From Cheilinus undulatus (lineage: Eukaryota; Chordata; Actinopteri; Labriformes; Labridae), in NCBI RefSeq assembly GCF_018320785.1, contig NC_054886.1, positions 28,655,732 to 28,719,731 of the forward strand: 64,000 nucleotides of DNA, in the 5' to 3' direction. The notes under the pieces were generated by a model. That model worked only from the letters and a program-made list of their open reading frames with translations. It had not been told where the DNA came from and did not search any database. Below are positions 1 to 12,697 of the stretch, piece after piece. Numbering within the stretch: position 1 is the stretch's first letter; the number at the start of each line of letters is the position of its first letter. The position numbers and the translations under genes are program-made.

Positions 1-238
1 TCCAAGAAGTGACAATACAACCTGACAACAGAGAGCATACGCTGAGCACCTATATGTTCAGTCTATAATTAAATCCCACATCCAGAGAGAAGTGTGGTTT
101 TGTACTCCTGGTCGGTATGTTATTTTTGGGTGTATTTCGTTGCGTTCTTTCAGCATGAGAAGCAGCCAGTCGTCTGTACAAACCGAGGACAGAAACCGTG
201 CTGCTCGTTCCAGCTCTGGAGTTTCTCTCATCACTTAC

Positions 239-3200
239 CTTGTATGCCAACACCTTCTCCCTGAACGGTCGACAGAAGTACAGAGCCTGCAGCACCGAGT
301 TACAGTAGCAGGTGTTTCCAAACTGGAACAAAGAGACACGAAGGCACAATCAGAGACATGGAGAACGATACAGGAATGAGACTCAGGGATTTCTCTGATT
401 TAAGATAGCATGTTTCAGAACGGCTCTATAGAGGAACTTACGTTGACCAGTCCGAAGTAGTGTTCATTAACGGGGAACTGTTCCGGTCCAATCTCCTTTT
501 CCAAGGCAGAGGCATTGGCGCCCTGAAGAATGAGACGACAGATAACATTTTAAATCATCCGAAGAGTAAATAAACCTTCGTCTGCCTATTTCAGTTTTAT
601 GTTTTTCCAACACTTCTGAAATTACCCATCAACCCTCCTTTGTCCTCCTGTTTCCTCCTTATTGTTTTGTTTTCCTGCTCTATTTTCTCAACCTTTTGTT
701 TTTTTGCAGCTGGGGTTCCTGCACACTACCAGTGTTTAAAAACTCCTTTCACTCCTCCTAGATATTATGATTGAAATCTACCTAAATGTGACGGTACAAA
801 GCTGTGAACCAACTCTCATAAAAAACGAAATTTGTGGTTGTAAACCGCCCTCAGACCTGATACTAACTCAGGAGAAATATGAGGGATGATAACAGTAATG
901 ATGATGCAGCTTTTCCTCCAGGCCTGAACGACTACACAAACTCAGCCTTGATGATGTTACTCATCATCACGCTGCAGCTCATGGAAAGTCAACACGGAGC
1001 GAGTGAGTGAACACAGGCTGAGGTTATTTATCTACCGACACATCGTCCACACGGCGCGGGGTGTAAACAAAGCCGAGGTGCACAAACAAGCTGTATGCAC
1101 GCTGGAAAGGTAAACACGGAGGATGGTGGGAAAATATGTGCACAACATGATCTGGAAGCACACATTTAAGCTAATTCACAGCTTTGAGGTCACTGTGAGA
1201 TGGAGAGTAAATGAACGTTTCATTGACTGACTGCTCTATTAGACACTGAGTGCATCTTTAATAAGCGTTACCATCATTAATGAGGATGTGATGAGGTGTG
1301 ATCTGAATCCAGGCGAAAGTCATTGTTGGCTATCAGCTGATCGTGGCTGGGGGTGTGACTTCTAAGCTTTATCAATATTAGATTGAATAAATTACAGCAC
1401 AACCATAAAAAAATCCCAATGCAGCTTTTGTGCTCATTTTGCAAATTAGTTATTAACTGCTTTATTGAAGAGGATGATCATTTTTATTAGGGCTGTGCAA
1501 TTAATAGAAATGTAGGTTAAATCACAATGTGACCTACTACAATTTTCATATCGCAGAGGGTGCAGTATTTCTTTGACCTGAAATGTGTTTTCAAATACTA
1601 GTTTAATTATTTTTTTTAAGCAGAGGTGTTTTGCTCCACACATAATACAAAGATTCAAGTGCCAAAATGTTCTAGAATAACTGACAAAAGTTCCTACTTT
1701 TCTTGTTTTTGTATATTTTTGTCTTCTTCAAAAGATAAGTAATCTGTAAAATCATCACTCCTTTTATTAAAATTCATATCAAATTTGAAATGCAGGACAA
1801 AATAACTGCAATATGACATTTTTGTTGTTGTTAATGGGGGGAGGGTTGAAAATTTAAAGTATTTTCTTGAAATTTTGATTAATTCATTTGTAAATTTTTG
1901 GAAATTTGATTTTAATTTCTTTGAAATTAGTTTGGAAAATTGTAGGTATTTTTTATGGAAATTTTTTATTTTTATTTGTAAATTTTGGGAAATTTGATTC
2001 AATTTTCAGGGGGAATTAGCTTTGAAACTTTTAGGTAACTGCATGAAATTTTGAGAAATTTATTTGTAAATTTGTAATTTTTAAGTTGCTTTGATTTTTT
2101 TTTTTTTTTTAGTATTTTTCTGAAAATCTGAGGAATTCTTTAAAATTTTGGGGGGGAATTTGATTTGATTTTTTTGGGTGGTGGGGCAGGTTTTTAATTT
2201 TTAGTTATTTTCTTGGAATTTTTGAACATTCACTTGTAGATTTTGGGTGATTCGATATATAAATTTCTGGGGGAAATAGCTTTGTGTGTTATAACACAGA
2301 ATGTTTTTTTTTAAGATGAGGAACCTGAAGAATAATCATGTTAAATTGCAATTGCAATGTTGGGTGAAAAAATTGCAATTAGATTTTTTTCTCAAATCGT
2401 TCAGCCCTCTTGTTTTGATTAAGAATAACATTCATAAAACAAGAAAAGGAGGATTTTTGTTAACCATTCTGAAAAAATGGGCATTTGAAAGTTTGCATAA
2501 AATCTCTGCTGCTGTAAAAATGCATGTATTAAGCTGGTATTTTGACACAGTTCAAGTTAAGGAAATATTGCAACTCCTGTGATTTGTAAATCGCTGCAGG
2601 CAGTACTACAATTTAAACTAACGTGCAATGAATTGCCTTGCCCTAGTGCAAACCCCTATTATTGTGTGTAGCCACACCTTTTTGGGACAGATACAGCGCC
2701 GTGAAAAAGTATTTGCCCCATTTCTGATTCCTGATTTTTTTGCATATTTATCACACTTAAATGTTTCATATCATCAAACCAATTCTAATATCTCACAAAG
2801 ACAACCCAAGTAAATAAGAAAATGTGGTTTCTAATTTAAATGATGATTTTATTTATTAAGGGAAAAAAAAATCCAAACCTATCTGGCCCTGACTGAAAAA
2901 GTAAGTGCCCCCTGAACCTAATAACTGGTTGTGCCACCCTTGACAGCAATAACTGTGATACCTGGTGACGAGTATTTGGCGTCGCTATGGAGAAATTTTG
3001 GCCCCATCTTCTTCACAGAATTGTTTTAACTCAGCCATATTGGAGGGTTTTCCAGCATGAACTGCATTCACTCCAGATGTCACGGTCCGCACACGTTCCA
3101 GAAAGTTCAACTTTTGTCTCGTCAGTCCACAGAATATTTATCCAAAAGTCTTGGGGATCATCAAGATGTTTCTTGGCAAACGTGAGACGAGCCTTTGTGT

Positions 3201-6200
3201 TCTTTTTGGTCAGCAGTGGTGTTGGCCTTGAAACTCTCCCATGATGCCATGTTTGCCCAGTGTCTTTCTGATGGTTGAGTCATGAACTCTGACCTTAACT
3301 GAGGCCAGTGAGGCCTGCAGGTCTTTGGATGTGGTTCTGGGTTCTTTTGGGACCTCCTGGATGAGTCGTCGTTGCACTATTGGAGTCATTTTGGTTGGCC
3401 GAGCACTCCTGGGAAGGTTCACCACTGTTCCCAGTTTTCTCCATTTGTGAGTAATGGCTCAGACCGTGATTCGCTAGATTTCAATCACTGTTTCTCATTT
3501 GTTATTGAATTTCTTTGGATCGTGGCATGATGCGTTTCTTTCTGAGATCTTGTAGCTGCTTCACTTTGTCTGACAGCTTCTATTTAAGTGATTTCTTGAT
3601 TCAACAAATCTAGCGGTAATCAGGCCTGGGTGTGCCATTCTGGTAATTTGACTATTGCATTCAAGTAAAGTTAGGAAGCTGTCAGAGGGAACCTTAAGCA
3701 AATCTTAAATATTTCCTGGGGCCCGAGTATTTTAATGGAAACATGATTTATGAATCAGCTTTTAGTATTGATGCATTCAGGTTGGTGTAGAAAATGTCTC
3801 AGGGCTAAAATCCCACCTTAATCAAAGTGTCTGATTGTCTGCTAAATTGTGATATAAGAGCTGGGAGTGTTATCTTGCCTTATATTTGACTTTTAATGCT
3901 GTATATGCTCAGCTAATTGTCATTAAATTGTCATTGAGGTGTAACTGCCCGGCTTTGTTTGTGCTGTCCTGCTGCTGACTTTCACGCTTTAACCAGAAAC
4001 ATTGATTTTCTGGTGAACAAAAACCTTCCAGGCACAAATTTGTCTGCTGCCAAACTGGCAAACAGATCGAACGAACCAGCCAGAGAAGAGGCCAGTGTTT
4101 AGCCTTGTTACTATTTAACTGCTAGGTGCTGGTAATTTGCCACCCTGCCTGTCGGCCTTCACACTTAAATAGGTTTTAAAAGGGCTACGAGGCCTGCTGT
4201 GTGGTCTTTAAACAGCGGGCACGATCAGCCACGGAGGCTAAGTTAGACGCTTTCAGATCACACACGCCAAATTAAAGAGGCGGCAGCAGACTTCTTGGTG
4301 GCATCTGCCGAACCGTCTGTCAGCTCTGAAAGGTGTGTTGGAGAGAAACAGGATCAGTTCCACTCTGAAGTTAATCTTCCAGCTCTAAGCTCTCCTGTCT
4401 GCTTCTGTGGCTTCACTATTCTGCTAAATACACACAGACAACACTTCTGTGTGAGTGTCAAAAGAGCAAATAAGGCGCGAGTTACAGCGTCTGATCTTTT
4501 TTAACCTCGACCTTTCTGGAACAACCGACCAAACAGAGCGCTGTCCTTCAGCATGGTGCTAAAAAGCTCCCTTTAACAACATCCACAAACAGGTTTGTCT
4601 TTGAGCAAAGTGCTCCAGGGCTGCTGACCCTGATCTCTGACCTCCCAGAACTTCACAACAAGGATCAATAAAGCATCACAGTGTCAACACCATTTAGAAG
4701 CACCAGCTTCATATTATTATTCAGAGCTTTAAATATGTGGGGCTAAATACCCAGAGAGGAGCTTTCACGGTTAACTGAGAACTAAAGACTATGAAGGAAT
4801 TATCTTTTAAATTGCTAAGAGGAAAGGAAGAGGAGGAAGCTGAGACACCACACCCTTCTCTTTCCTTACAGTCTTTTATCTAGCCTGTCATATCGAAGGC
4901 TTTTTAGGAAAAACAACTGTTTGTTTCTGATAATTCTGAGAAACAAAGTCTGAACATTAGCCAAGTCATGTTACTGAGGAAACAGTGAGAGAGTATCTCA
5001 TGACAGGAAAGGTTGCATTTCTCCTTCAGTTATGGACTAAAACCACAGCAACTGAGGCATTTAAGTTCACTATGTTTAAAAGAAGCATTGTGGGGGATTC
5101 TTCAAAATAACCCCTATGAACAGCCATTAATGTGTATTTGTTGCACCGTTATTTTGTTAGGGGATGAAAAACATTATCAGAACGATATAATTAGATTAAA
5201 AAGTTTTGTGTTAATGTTTGCAACCACTATATCAGCTGAAAATATAGCCCTGTTCATATAGGCTTATATCTGCTGGCTGTAAAAATAGGCCTATATTCAC
5301 TGTAATTAAAGGCCCATATTAACTGTTTTTATAAGCATTTATTGGTATAAATATTGACTGTAAATATCCGCTTATATTGGAGTAAATACCTGCTTGAGTA
5401 TTGGCCTATATCTGCTGTAAATATCAGCCTCTACTGTCTGTAATTACAGGCCTATATTGGCTGCATATATCGGCCTATAACAAACATAAACATTGGCCTG
5501 CATCAGCTGTTAGTATAAGCATTTAAATATTGGCCTATATGGACTACATATCAACCTGTATGAGCTGAACTATCAGCTCATATTGGCTGTAAATATTGGC
5601 AAAATTCAGATGTAACTACGGGCCTACATCACAGTAAATATCTGCACATATATTAACAGTGAATATTGGCCATATCATCAGTGAAAATCAACCTATATCT
5701 GCTGGAAATATCGGCTCATATTGGCTGTAATTTATCGGATTATGTCAGCTGTTAATATCAACCTATATCTGCTGCAAATCAGCATATATCAGCTGTTAAT
5801 ATCAGCTCATATTGGCTGTAAATATCAGCCTTTATCTGCAGTTAATATGGGCCTGTTTCGGAGTGACTATCCACATATTTCTGCTGTAACTAACAAAAAA
5901 TATTGGTGGTGAATGTCAACATTTATGTGCTTTAAATAAAAAGGCCATCAGCCTAATCAGCTGCCAATATCAGCTCATATTGGCTAAAAATACATGCACA
6001 ATTCAGCTGTAACTATAGGCCTTTATCAGAGTAAATCTGCATATATCAGCTGTGACTAATGGCCCATACCATCTGTAAATATCAGCCTAAATCTGCTGTT
6101 AATATCAACCTATATCTGCTGTAAATATCAGCCTATATCTGCTGTAAAATTGGCCTGTATTTGCTGTTAATATCAGCCTACATCTGCTGTTAATATCAGC

Positions 6201-8624
6201 CTGTATGTGCTGTTAATATCAGCCTATATCTGCTTTAAATATCCGCCTATATCTGCTGTTAATTTCAGCTTATATCTGCTGTAAAACTTGCCCTTTATTG
6301 ACTGTAAATATCAACCTGTACCTTCTGTCAATATTGTTTTATTTCGGCTGCAAATCAGCCGATATCAACTGTCAATAACGGCTTATATTGGCTGCAAATA
6401 TCCGCCTATATCTGTTGTTAATACGGGCCTATGTTGGAGTGAATATCAACATATATCAGCTGTAAATATCAGCCAATATTGGCTGTAAATATTGGCCTAT
6501 ATCCACTGTTAATACTGACCTGTATCTGCAGGAATTGTCGACTGTTTGTGAAGTTTTAGGCAGGACTCACAGACCTATGTTGTCTGAAGTCTTTTTCTAT
6601 GTTTATCTTTAAAGTTTAAAATTTTGGGTCTGAACTACATTCATGTATTGAAGTTGATGTTATTATTGGCTGTCATGCATCCTAATTTTTAATCCATTAA
6701 ATAATGCAAACATAGTAGAAAATGCCTTGACAGTAAAAATCAAGGCAGATGCCAATACTGATGTTTAAAATATCAGTTTAGATGATGGCCTACACTGATG
6801 CAGATCTATTTAGTCATCACTTCTTGGGTTTACACTCCCATAATGCCAACATTTTCTGTCATCTTTGACCAAGAAAATAGGTCAGAGTTTGTCCAAATGG
6901 TCACATCTCCTATCCAATAACCATCCTCTACATCAGCCATCAGGTGGAGCTAAACTGATAAAGTAGATAAATATCTGCAACTCACATCAGTTTACACCCA
7001 CATTATCTGCTGATGGCTGGTGTTTGTCAAAAGAGCAGTTAAAACTGATGTTAAAAGGATTCAACTGCATCCCTACAGAATAGTACATCATCCAACGAGT
7101 TCAATGTCGCTCTTTAGCATGCATGCATTTCAGAAATATTTCAGTTTTTTAAAACTTTAAGCTGTAAAAGACACTGTTGTCGAGCAAAAAACATCTTGTC
7201 TTTTTTCCTTTTTTACACCAATTACACAGCTTAAATCCAGCTTTAACTCTGAGCTATCATCAAGGCAGAAATTGCCCCGAAAGGCACCCTTACTCCTGGC
7301 TCATTTGAGCCCTTCTGAGGAGAAAACTTCCACTGAGATAGTAGACTAAAGTGTGAATAACTCACATCATAATACAGCACGCTCTTTCTTAATTAAACAA
7401 ATGTTCCTGCATTTGTTTTCCTGCAGAATAGAGATCTTTCTTAATTCTTCGTCGGGATGTTCAGATGGAAAGAATTATAACTGATCCCACGCTTTAATCT
7501 AGTTTGCAGATGGCACTTGAATTTTAATGAATTTAAACTTCAAGGAAATTACTTCACTACGTTTTATTATAGTTTTTTCAGAATTGGTAAAATGTTGACA
7601 TTTGACAAATCATTAGCTGATCAATAAATGACTTTTCAACATATTTTGGGCTCAAATGTGGCATTCTTTATTTTTTCTTCAAGTTAAATTTTAATGTTTT
7701 ATTGTAATTTTTACAATATGTCAGGTTTTTAAATGCTCTTGCTGTCATAAATGCATTATTTTAACTCTGTAGGGCACTTTGAATTGCCCTGCCTCGTCAA
7801 CCTTAATCATTTAGTATTTAAAAAGGTGTCCTGCAGGCTCTTGGTCATCATCACATCTTTACTTTGCTTACAGCATCAATGTTTGTCACTCTTTTAATAA
7901 CTTGAGTTCATTCTAAGTCCGTAGCTTTCAACAGATTACTACACCGCTTGTTCAGAACTGTTATTGCTCCTTTCTGTAGATGCTGTTTCAGTTGTAAGAG
8001 TGTCTGCTGTGGTTATTCATAGTCCCATTAGTTTAGGTGTTAATAGACAACAATGTCAGCTGGATGAGGTGTTTACAATCCCTGAGCGAACATATGTTAG
8101 GCTACTCAGTAATACTTTACGTGTTGAAAGGAGTATCTATATTATAAAATGGGCTCTTTCTGGAAATTTCTTCTGGGCCACAAATGAGCAAAAAAAAAAA
8201 CTTTGTCCCAACAGGCACAAGAGGCAACCATTGGGCTAACAAGCTAAGCTAGTTTCCGACCGTTGGTCAACCCTGCCCTTCTTGCATAAACAAACTACAG
8301 GCTGGCTAATAAACTGCCACACACGCTTGGTTTGTGCACTATGGGGCATGGTGTCTATATTAATTTTTGATACCTGTGGGTTTACAGACCTATTGTAACC
8401 TGGCTAGGCTTTGTAACTTTCTGGAAAGCCTGTCTGTTATTATCATGTTGCCCTGTGAGAGGTTAGCAAACAGGCTAACACAGCAGCTAGCTTAGCGTCC
8501 TGGCTCAGCAGCCCAGACACCGGACAGAGGCGCAGCGCGCAGACAGCAGCCACAAAGCCCAATCCCGGCTCCTTACCATCGTACAAATCGAGGCGATCTT
8601 TCGGACTGTCATCAGTATTTCCAT
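239..8624 (-). CDS. usp12: usp12, 5' part: ubiquitin-specific protease 12, exons 1-3 (partial)
   Basis: Three coding exons join in frame: 8577-8624 (16 codons, starting MEILMTV), 442-522 (27 codons) and 239-322 (28 codons). All junctions are phase 0. Donors are GTAAGG, GTAAGT and GTAAGT, and acceptors are CAG. The third exon holds the cysteine box [11 protein letters not shown], which puts the catalytic Cys at residue 48, as in USP12. Only 71 of about 370 residues are here; the His/Asp part of the USP fold lies beyond the left edge. The family removes ubiquitin as a complex with WD-repeat partners UAF1 (WDR48) and WDR20. The paralog USP46 is less likely: residues such as [16 protein letters not shown] and FREKVLAYK fit USP12 as I remember it. 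Intron 1 is about 8 kb (523-8576) and intron 2 is 119 bp. Exon 1 was found from its donor and the residues KIASICTM. An upstream out-of-frame ATG (MAAYGWKY, then stop) lies just 5' of the chosen start. Confidence 0.93.
523..1689. other. usp12 intron 1, unremarkable
   Basis: Intron sequence next to exon 2. I see no exon, no transposon end and no tandem array here. It includes a T-rich stretch near 600-710. Confidence 0.6.
1690..2290. repeat. AT-rich degenerate minisatellite (GGGAAATTTGATT-like)
   Basis: Many imperfect copies of a short motif around 'gggaaatttgatt' and 'aattttgggaaattt' fill this stretch of usp12 intron 1. Similar arrays appear at 28990-29240 and, on the other strand, at 37080-37560, so it is a dispersed family. 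Open frames across it are low-complexity. Confidence 0.6.
2692..3650 (-). mobile_element. Tc1-like transposon copy, transposase in reverse, decayed
   Basis: The left end has the teleost Tc1 terminal motif 'gtgaaaaagtatttgcccc' (about 2699). On the minus strand 3210-3425 encodes a helix-turn-helix segment typical of Tc1 transposase N-termini: LPRSARPTK, then [19 protein letters not shown] and [13 protein letters not shown] residues. Residues from the catalytic half follow further left in broken frames. The right terminal repeat is not recognisable. It lies inside usp12 intron 1. A second copy of the family lies at 32355-33350 in the other orientation. Confidence 0.82.
3651..5239. other. usp12 intron 1, nothing recognised
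   Basis: No splice-bounded exon, transposon terminus or array was found. Open frames of 60-80 codons have no familiar motifs. Confidence 0.5.
5240..6540. repeat. 23-bp minisatellite, about 1.3 kb
   Basis: A unit close to 'tatatctgctgtaaatatcagcc' (23 bp) repeats with drift through the whole stretch. It is cleanest at about 6080-6280. About 55 unit lengths fit. Variant words (gttaatatcaacc, attggctgtaaatat) recur in mixed order. Short open frames over it are by-products of the repeat. Confidence 0.9.
6541..8576. other. usp12 intron 1, 5' portion
   Basis: Intron 1 between the minisatellite and exon 1. I see AT-rich unique-looking sequence with no exon and no clear mobile element. Confidence 0.5.
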
Positions 8625-8830
8625 CCGTAAGCCGCCATGTTGGACCGAACCCCGATGTTGAAATAATCAGAGCCGATGCGGCTGCAGAGTTCCGGGAGAG
8701 CCTTCTGCCCCTGTCTGTTACAACTGACAAGACAGACGAAATAACGTCTCACACATCCGGCGTGGTTTTTCAAAATAATGCCCCAACTGACAAAATAAAA
8801 CGATACCCATTCATCCACAGTATTCAACAG
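8625..8830 (-). promoter_or_regulatory. usp12: usp12 5' UTR and promoter zone
   Basis: The sequence just upstream of the usp12 start codon is richer in CpG than its surroundings (8500-8760). It contains the GCCGCCATNTT-type word common in vertebrate housekeeping promoters (near 8631), and no TATA box is evident. The exact transcription start cannot be fixed from sequence. Confidence 0.5.
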
Positions 8831-10690
8831 TTAATCATGAAACGTTTTACATACGTTTGTTACATACTAACATTACATCTTAACAATAATCCAATTCATT
8901 CAAACGTGAAACTTATTCATTCTTTTTATTCATAAACGTTAGCATTGCTAGTGAACAATTAGCTTTGACTATTAGCTGCTAGCTTTAAATCACAACTCCT
9001 TTGTCCAAATTTGTAGGCCAGTGAAATTTATAAAGCATTTAAATGATCTATTTTGTAGTGTTTTTGTTATTATTTAAAAAAATATATACTTTTAATGTGT
9101 GTCCTTCTTGAAAATACACCGCAACACTGGCTAGCTAGAAGCCCAGCTTTCTAGGCTATGTAAATAAATTTAGGAAATATGTTAACACAAAGGCTATTTT
9201 CACATTTAAATGTTTTAAAATTTTCATAAATGGTAAATAGATGTGTAAGACTTGGTTATTTCTTTGATTTTGACACCTTAAACATACATATTTTAGGTAG
9301 TTAATACCTGCAGTTATCAGACCTAAAAGCAGTGTGTGAAATCAGATTATCTACAGCTTTTACAACCTTTTCAACATGAACGCATTTTTTCCAAAGGTGA
9401 ACTAAAACAGCAAACTAGTTGTAAGAAAAGTTGTTGTTGTTTTGTTGTTTGTTTGTTTTGTTATTGTTGTTAAGGCTTAGCTGATGTATATGTCAGCCTA
9501 GTAAATGTGTTAGATTTTTTTCCACTCTAAACTATTTATTTTTAGTTCTTCTGGCTGCAAAAGTCTCATTGAGTCAAATTGACTCCCACGAGCTCCATGC
9601 TCTGCAAATTAAGATTGTGTAGTTGTTGTATCTTAATTTGAAGGTGACAATCCGGAAGCTCTCCGTACTACTCGCCGTTTCTGACAGGTGTTTGACTTTA
9701 ACCAGTTTCCTCTCGTCCAGCCTGGGGAAGCTGTGAGGGAGTGTCGCCGACGCACCACTCAGATGTGCTTAGGTTTGTTTGCTTCAACACCAGGGCTTAA
9801 ATCGGCGGGCGGTGCTTATTGTGTTTGCGTTAATTTGGGAACTTCTGCGTTATAGTTACGTTTGTCTTATAAAAAAAAAAAATCAGATGATTATATTTAA
9901 AAATAGCTTTCTGAGTTCCATATTCTGTTGTTTCTTACAGTTATATATAAAAAAAAAGGTTTCATTTTTTTGTACTCCCTTTTTCATCTTTTTTGTCATT
10001 TCAATGACAAATAAGTATTAAACACTGAACCAGTACATACCCAGATCTCACATATAAACACCTAAAAACACAACAGTACTTCATTACCTATCATAACTCA
10101 AACTCATGACATTGTGCATTAAGGTGCATAACCATACCTGTGCCATATCATGATTTGTATTTAGCCTATTGCATGCCATTTTACCACAGTGATCCACCAG
10201 TTAAATGTTTCAGTATGTCTTGGATATTCATAAGTGTCATTTAGTTTATATCAAGGCTTTCTGGGACCTCTGTAAGGTTTTGGTCCTTGCTGTTAGGGTC
10301 CAAGGTACTCCCTACTGACTTCTTCGGGCAATGATCTATTTTAATGTTTTTTCTTGTTTGTTTGTTTGTTTTGTTTTTTTGTTCATTATTGGCCCCTTAT
10401 TTAAATTCAGAGGATACATGTGAAATATATTTTATGCTTATAACTCAGATTTTACAAAACAGTCTGGCTTCAGACGGCAGATCTCAGACCCCCACCCCCA
10501 TGCAGACCACTACAGTAAGACACTGCATCTGTCAAAACAGAAATACACACTAAAACTTTTAATATAAAATACTATTTAACACTGGTTAGAGTTAGGCTGC
10601 TAAAAGATAAAAGATATAAAACCTGACCTGCAAAATATTTTAACAAAAAGTTTAGTAAAGCTGAGTGAACAGTCGCCTTACATGAAAAAA
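8831..10690. other. intergenic spacer between usp12 and rasl11a, left part
   Basis: AT-rich DNA with short homopolymer and TTG/GTTT runs (about 9430-9470 and 10350-10380). No gene or clear transposon was seen. Confidence 0.5.
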
Positions 10691-11680
10691 GCTTTTCCAC
10701 CAAGAAAACACTAATGCAGCTAACATAGCTAAGGCTAAAGCTAACAAAGCTACATAAGTTACATAGATTACACAGTCACATAGGCTAGGTAAGGTAGCTA
10801 TAGTTAAATCTAAAGCTCATGAAGCTCGGGAGTCACAGACCACATAGTCACATAGGCTAGGTAACGTAGCTATGTAGCTAAATTTAAAGCTAACAACACT
10901 ATGTTACTTATAAAGACAATATCATTACATAGGCTACATAATGTAGCCATGTAGTTAAATCTAAAGCTATCAAAGCTGCATAAGTTGTGTAGATAACATA
11001 GTCACATAGGCTAGGTAACATAGCTATGGAGCTAAATCTAAAGCTAAGGAAGCTCAGGAGTCACATAGACAACATAGTCACATAGGCTAGGTAACGTAGC
11101 TACATAGCTACATTTCAAGCTAACAATGCTGCAGTAGTTATATAGATAATATAGTTACATAGGCTACATAATGTAGCTGTAGAGCTAAATCTAAAGCTAA
11201 CAAAGCTACTTTAGTTGTGTTGATAACATAGTCACATATGTTTGGTAACATTGCTATGTAGCTAAATCTAAAGTTAACAAAGCTGCATTACTTGTGTAGA
11301 TAACATAGTCACGTAGGCTAGGTAACATAGCTATGGAGCTAAATCTAAAGCTAACAAAGCTACATTAGTAAGCTATGTAGGTATCATCGCTACATAAATA
11401 ACTAAGCTTAAGCTAAAGTAAACAAAGCTACGAATTTTTGTGAGATTATAATATGTAAGCTAAAAATAGACCCGATTTAGAAGTAGTTAGGCAAATGATG
11501 GCTTGTTTTAGCTTCGTTAGCTTTAGCTAAAACTATTATTGGCTAACATCTTGTGTTAACACAGCTAGCAAAGCTATGTTAGCTTGTCTAAGAGTGTCTG
11601 TGCTTGTATTTGTTACTCTGTGGGTTAAAAAAGAAAGAAGCTATGTTAGCGTGAGCTAAAGCTAACAAAGCTAAAGCGTG
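10690..11680. repeat. ~77-bp tandem array rich in GCTAA words
   Basis: The anchor 'taggctaggtaa' or a variant recurs at about 10781, 10853, 10930, 11008, 11083, 11160, 11237 and 11314. That gives spacings of 72-78 bp over at least eight units. Each unit also carries 'aaatctaaagctaacaaagc'. After 11400 the array decays into shorter GCTAA/TAGC words. A related GCTAA-rich patch lies at 16240-16510 in rasl11a intron 1. Confidence 0.85.
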
Positions 11681-12369
11681 CCACCATTTGAAAAACGGGT
11701 CTATACCCCACATTAGACCCCTGACCTTTTTTGTGTTTTATTCATATATTGTTGCATAGTCTGTAAAGTTTAGCGTAGTTAATCATGACAGTAACTGCAT
11801 GACTTTGTATATGAATAAAGTTAAATTAAAAATAAATAAACTTTCAGTATGTTGTACTGACAAACCAAGCCCCTTCTGGTATGACCGTGGTGGTTTCACA
11901 GGTGGGGCATCTGAGATCGGCAGTCTGCGGCAAGACACCTCACATATTCCATGGCAACCTTTACCAGTGGGGAATCGCCTACTTTTGCCTCATGGTCAAA
12001 TCACATAATCATGGAGAAAAGCTGTTAAAAGTTGCCTTCATTACAAAACAACAATCCTGGTCCTGTTTGCGACCAAAGTTGTCCAACCCAGCTTAAAATG
12101 AGGAAATGGTGGAACCCAAAGCAGATCATTCATGGATAAGGAGTCACTGTGACTTACAGTGTCTTTCAGCTTCATGATTATATTCCAAACATTTTATTGG
12201 CTCGTTTTTGGCCTTGAGAAGCTAAAAAAGGGCTCTGTACCCATGGGAATATTAGAGGGGAAGGTTCAAAGTCCCCCTCCTCCTCATCCTCCTCTCTCTG
12301 CTCTGCCTGCACTCAGACGCATCTGGACTTGGTGCGACCTGGAACACATATTCAGCTCCGTATTGTGCA
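11681..12369. other. upstream flank of rasl11a
   Basis: No gene or transposon end was recognised. A pyrimidine-rich CCTCCTCCTC stretch lies near 12275-12300. Confidence 0.4.
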
Positions 12370-12697
12370 AACAATATGTTCTTATAAAGTGTTTTAGTGA
12401 GTGAAACCATGTCGTCTTTTTGCTGAAAGTTCCAAGGAAGGTCTTAATTTTCATAACACCAAACGCGAGCTGGAATACTTGGAGATATTTGGAGACTTGT
12501 TACTTTTACGCACGGCGCAGTGTTGATTTTCTGCAGAGATTCTGCACTACAGAGGTGTGGAATAATCATGGGAGTAACAGAGTGATTTCCTCAGATCTGG
12601 AGAGGTCTTTTGGACGTCGTTATTTCCGAGCAGGGCTGGTCTGAGGGCAGAGGGGAGCTAAATGCGGCTGACTGGAGGAGAGGCTGCACCGGGAACC
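12370..12697 (+). promoter_or_regulatory. rasl11a: rasl11a promoter and 5' UTR (putative)
   Basis: A TATA-like 'cttataaagt' at 12381-12390 precedes a stretch of moderate CpG content that runs into the start codon. The position of the start site is inferred only. An in-frame upstream ATG at 12662 could extend the protein by 12 residues. Confidence 0.35.

Noticed and set aside
239..522. usp46 as the identity of the left gene
   Set aside because: Exon 2 and 3 residues ([25 protein letters not shown]) match USP12 rather than the USP46 sequence as I recall it.
5240..6540. Regularly spaced repeats resembling a CRISPR array
   Set aside because: Units are contiguous drifted tandem copies with no unique spacers, in an intron of a vertebrate gene.
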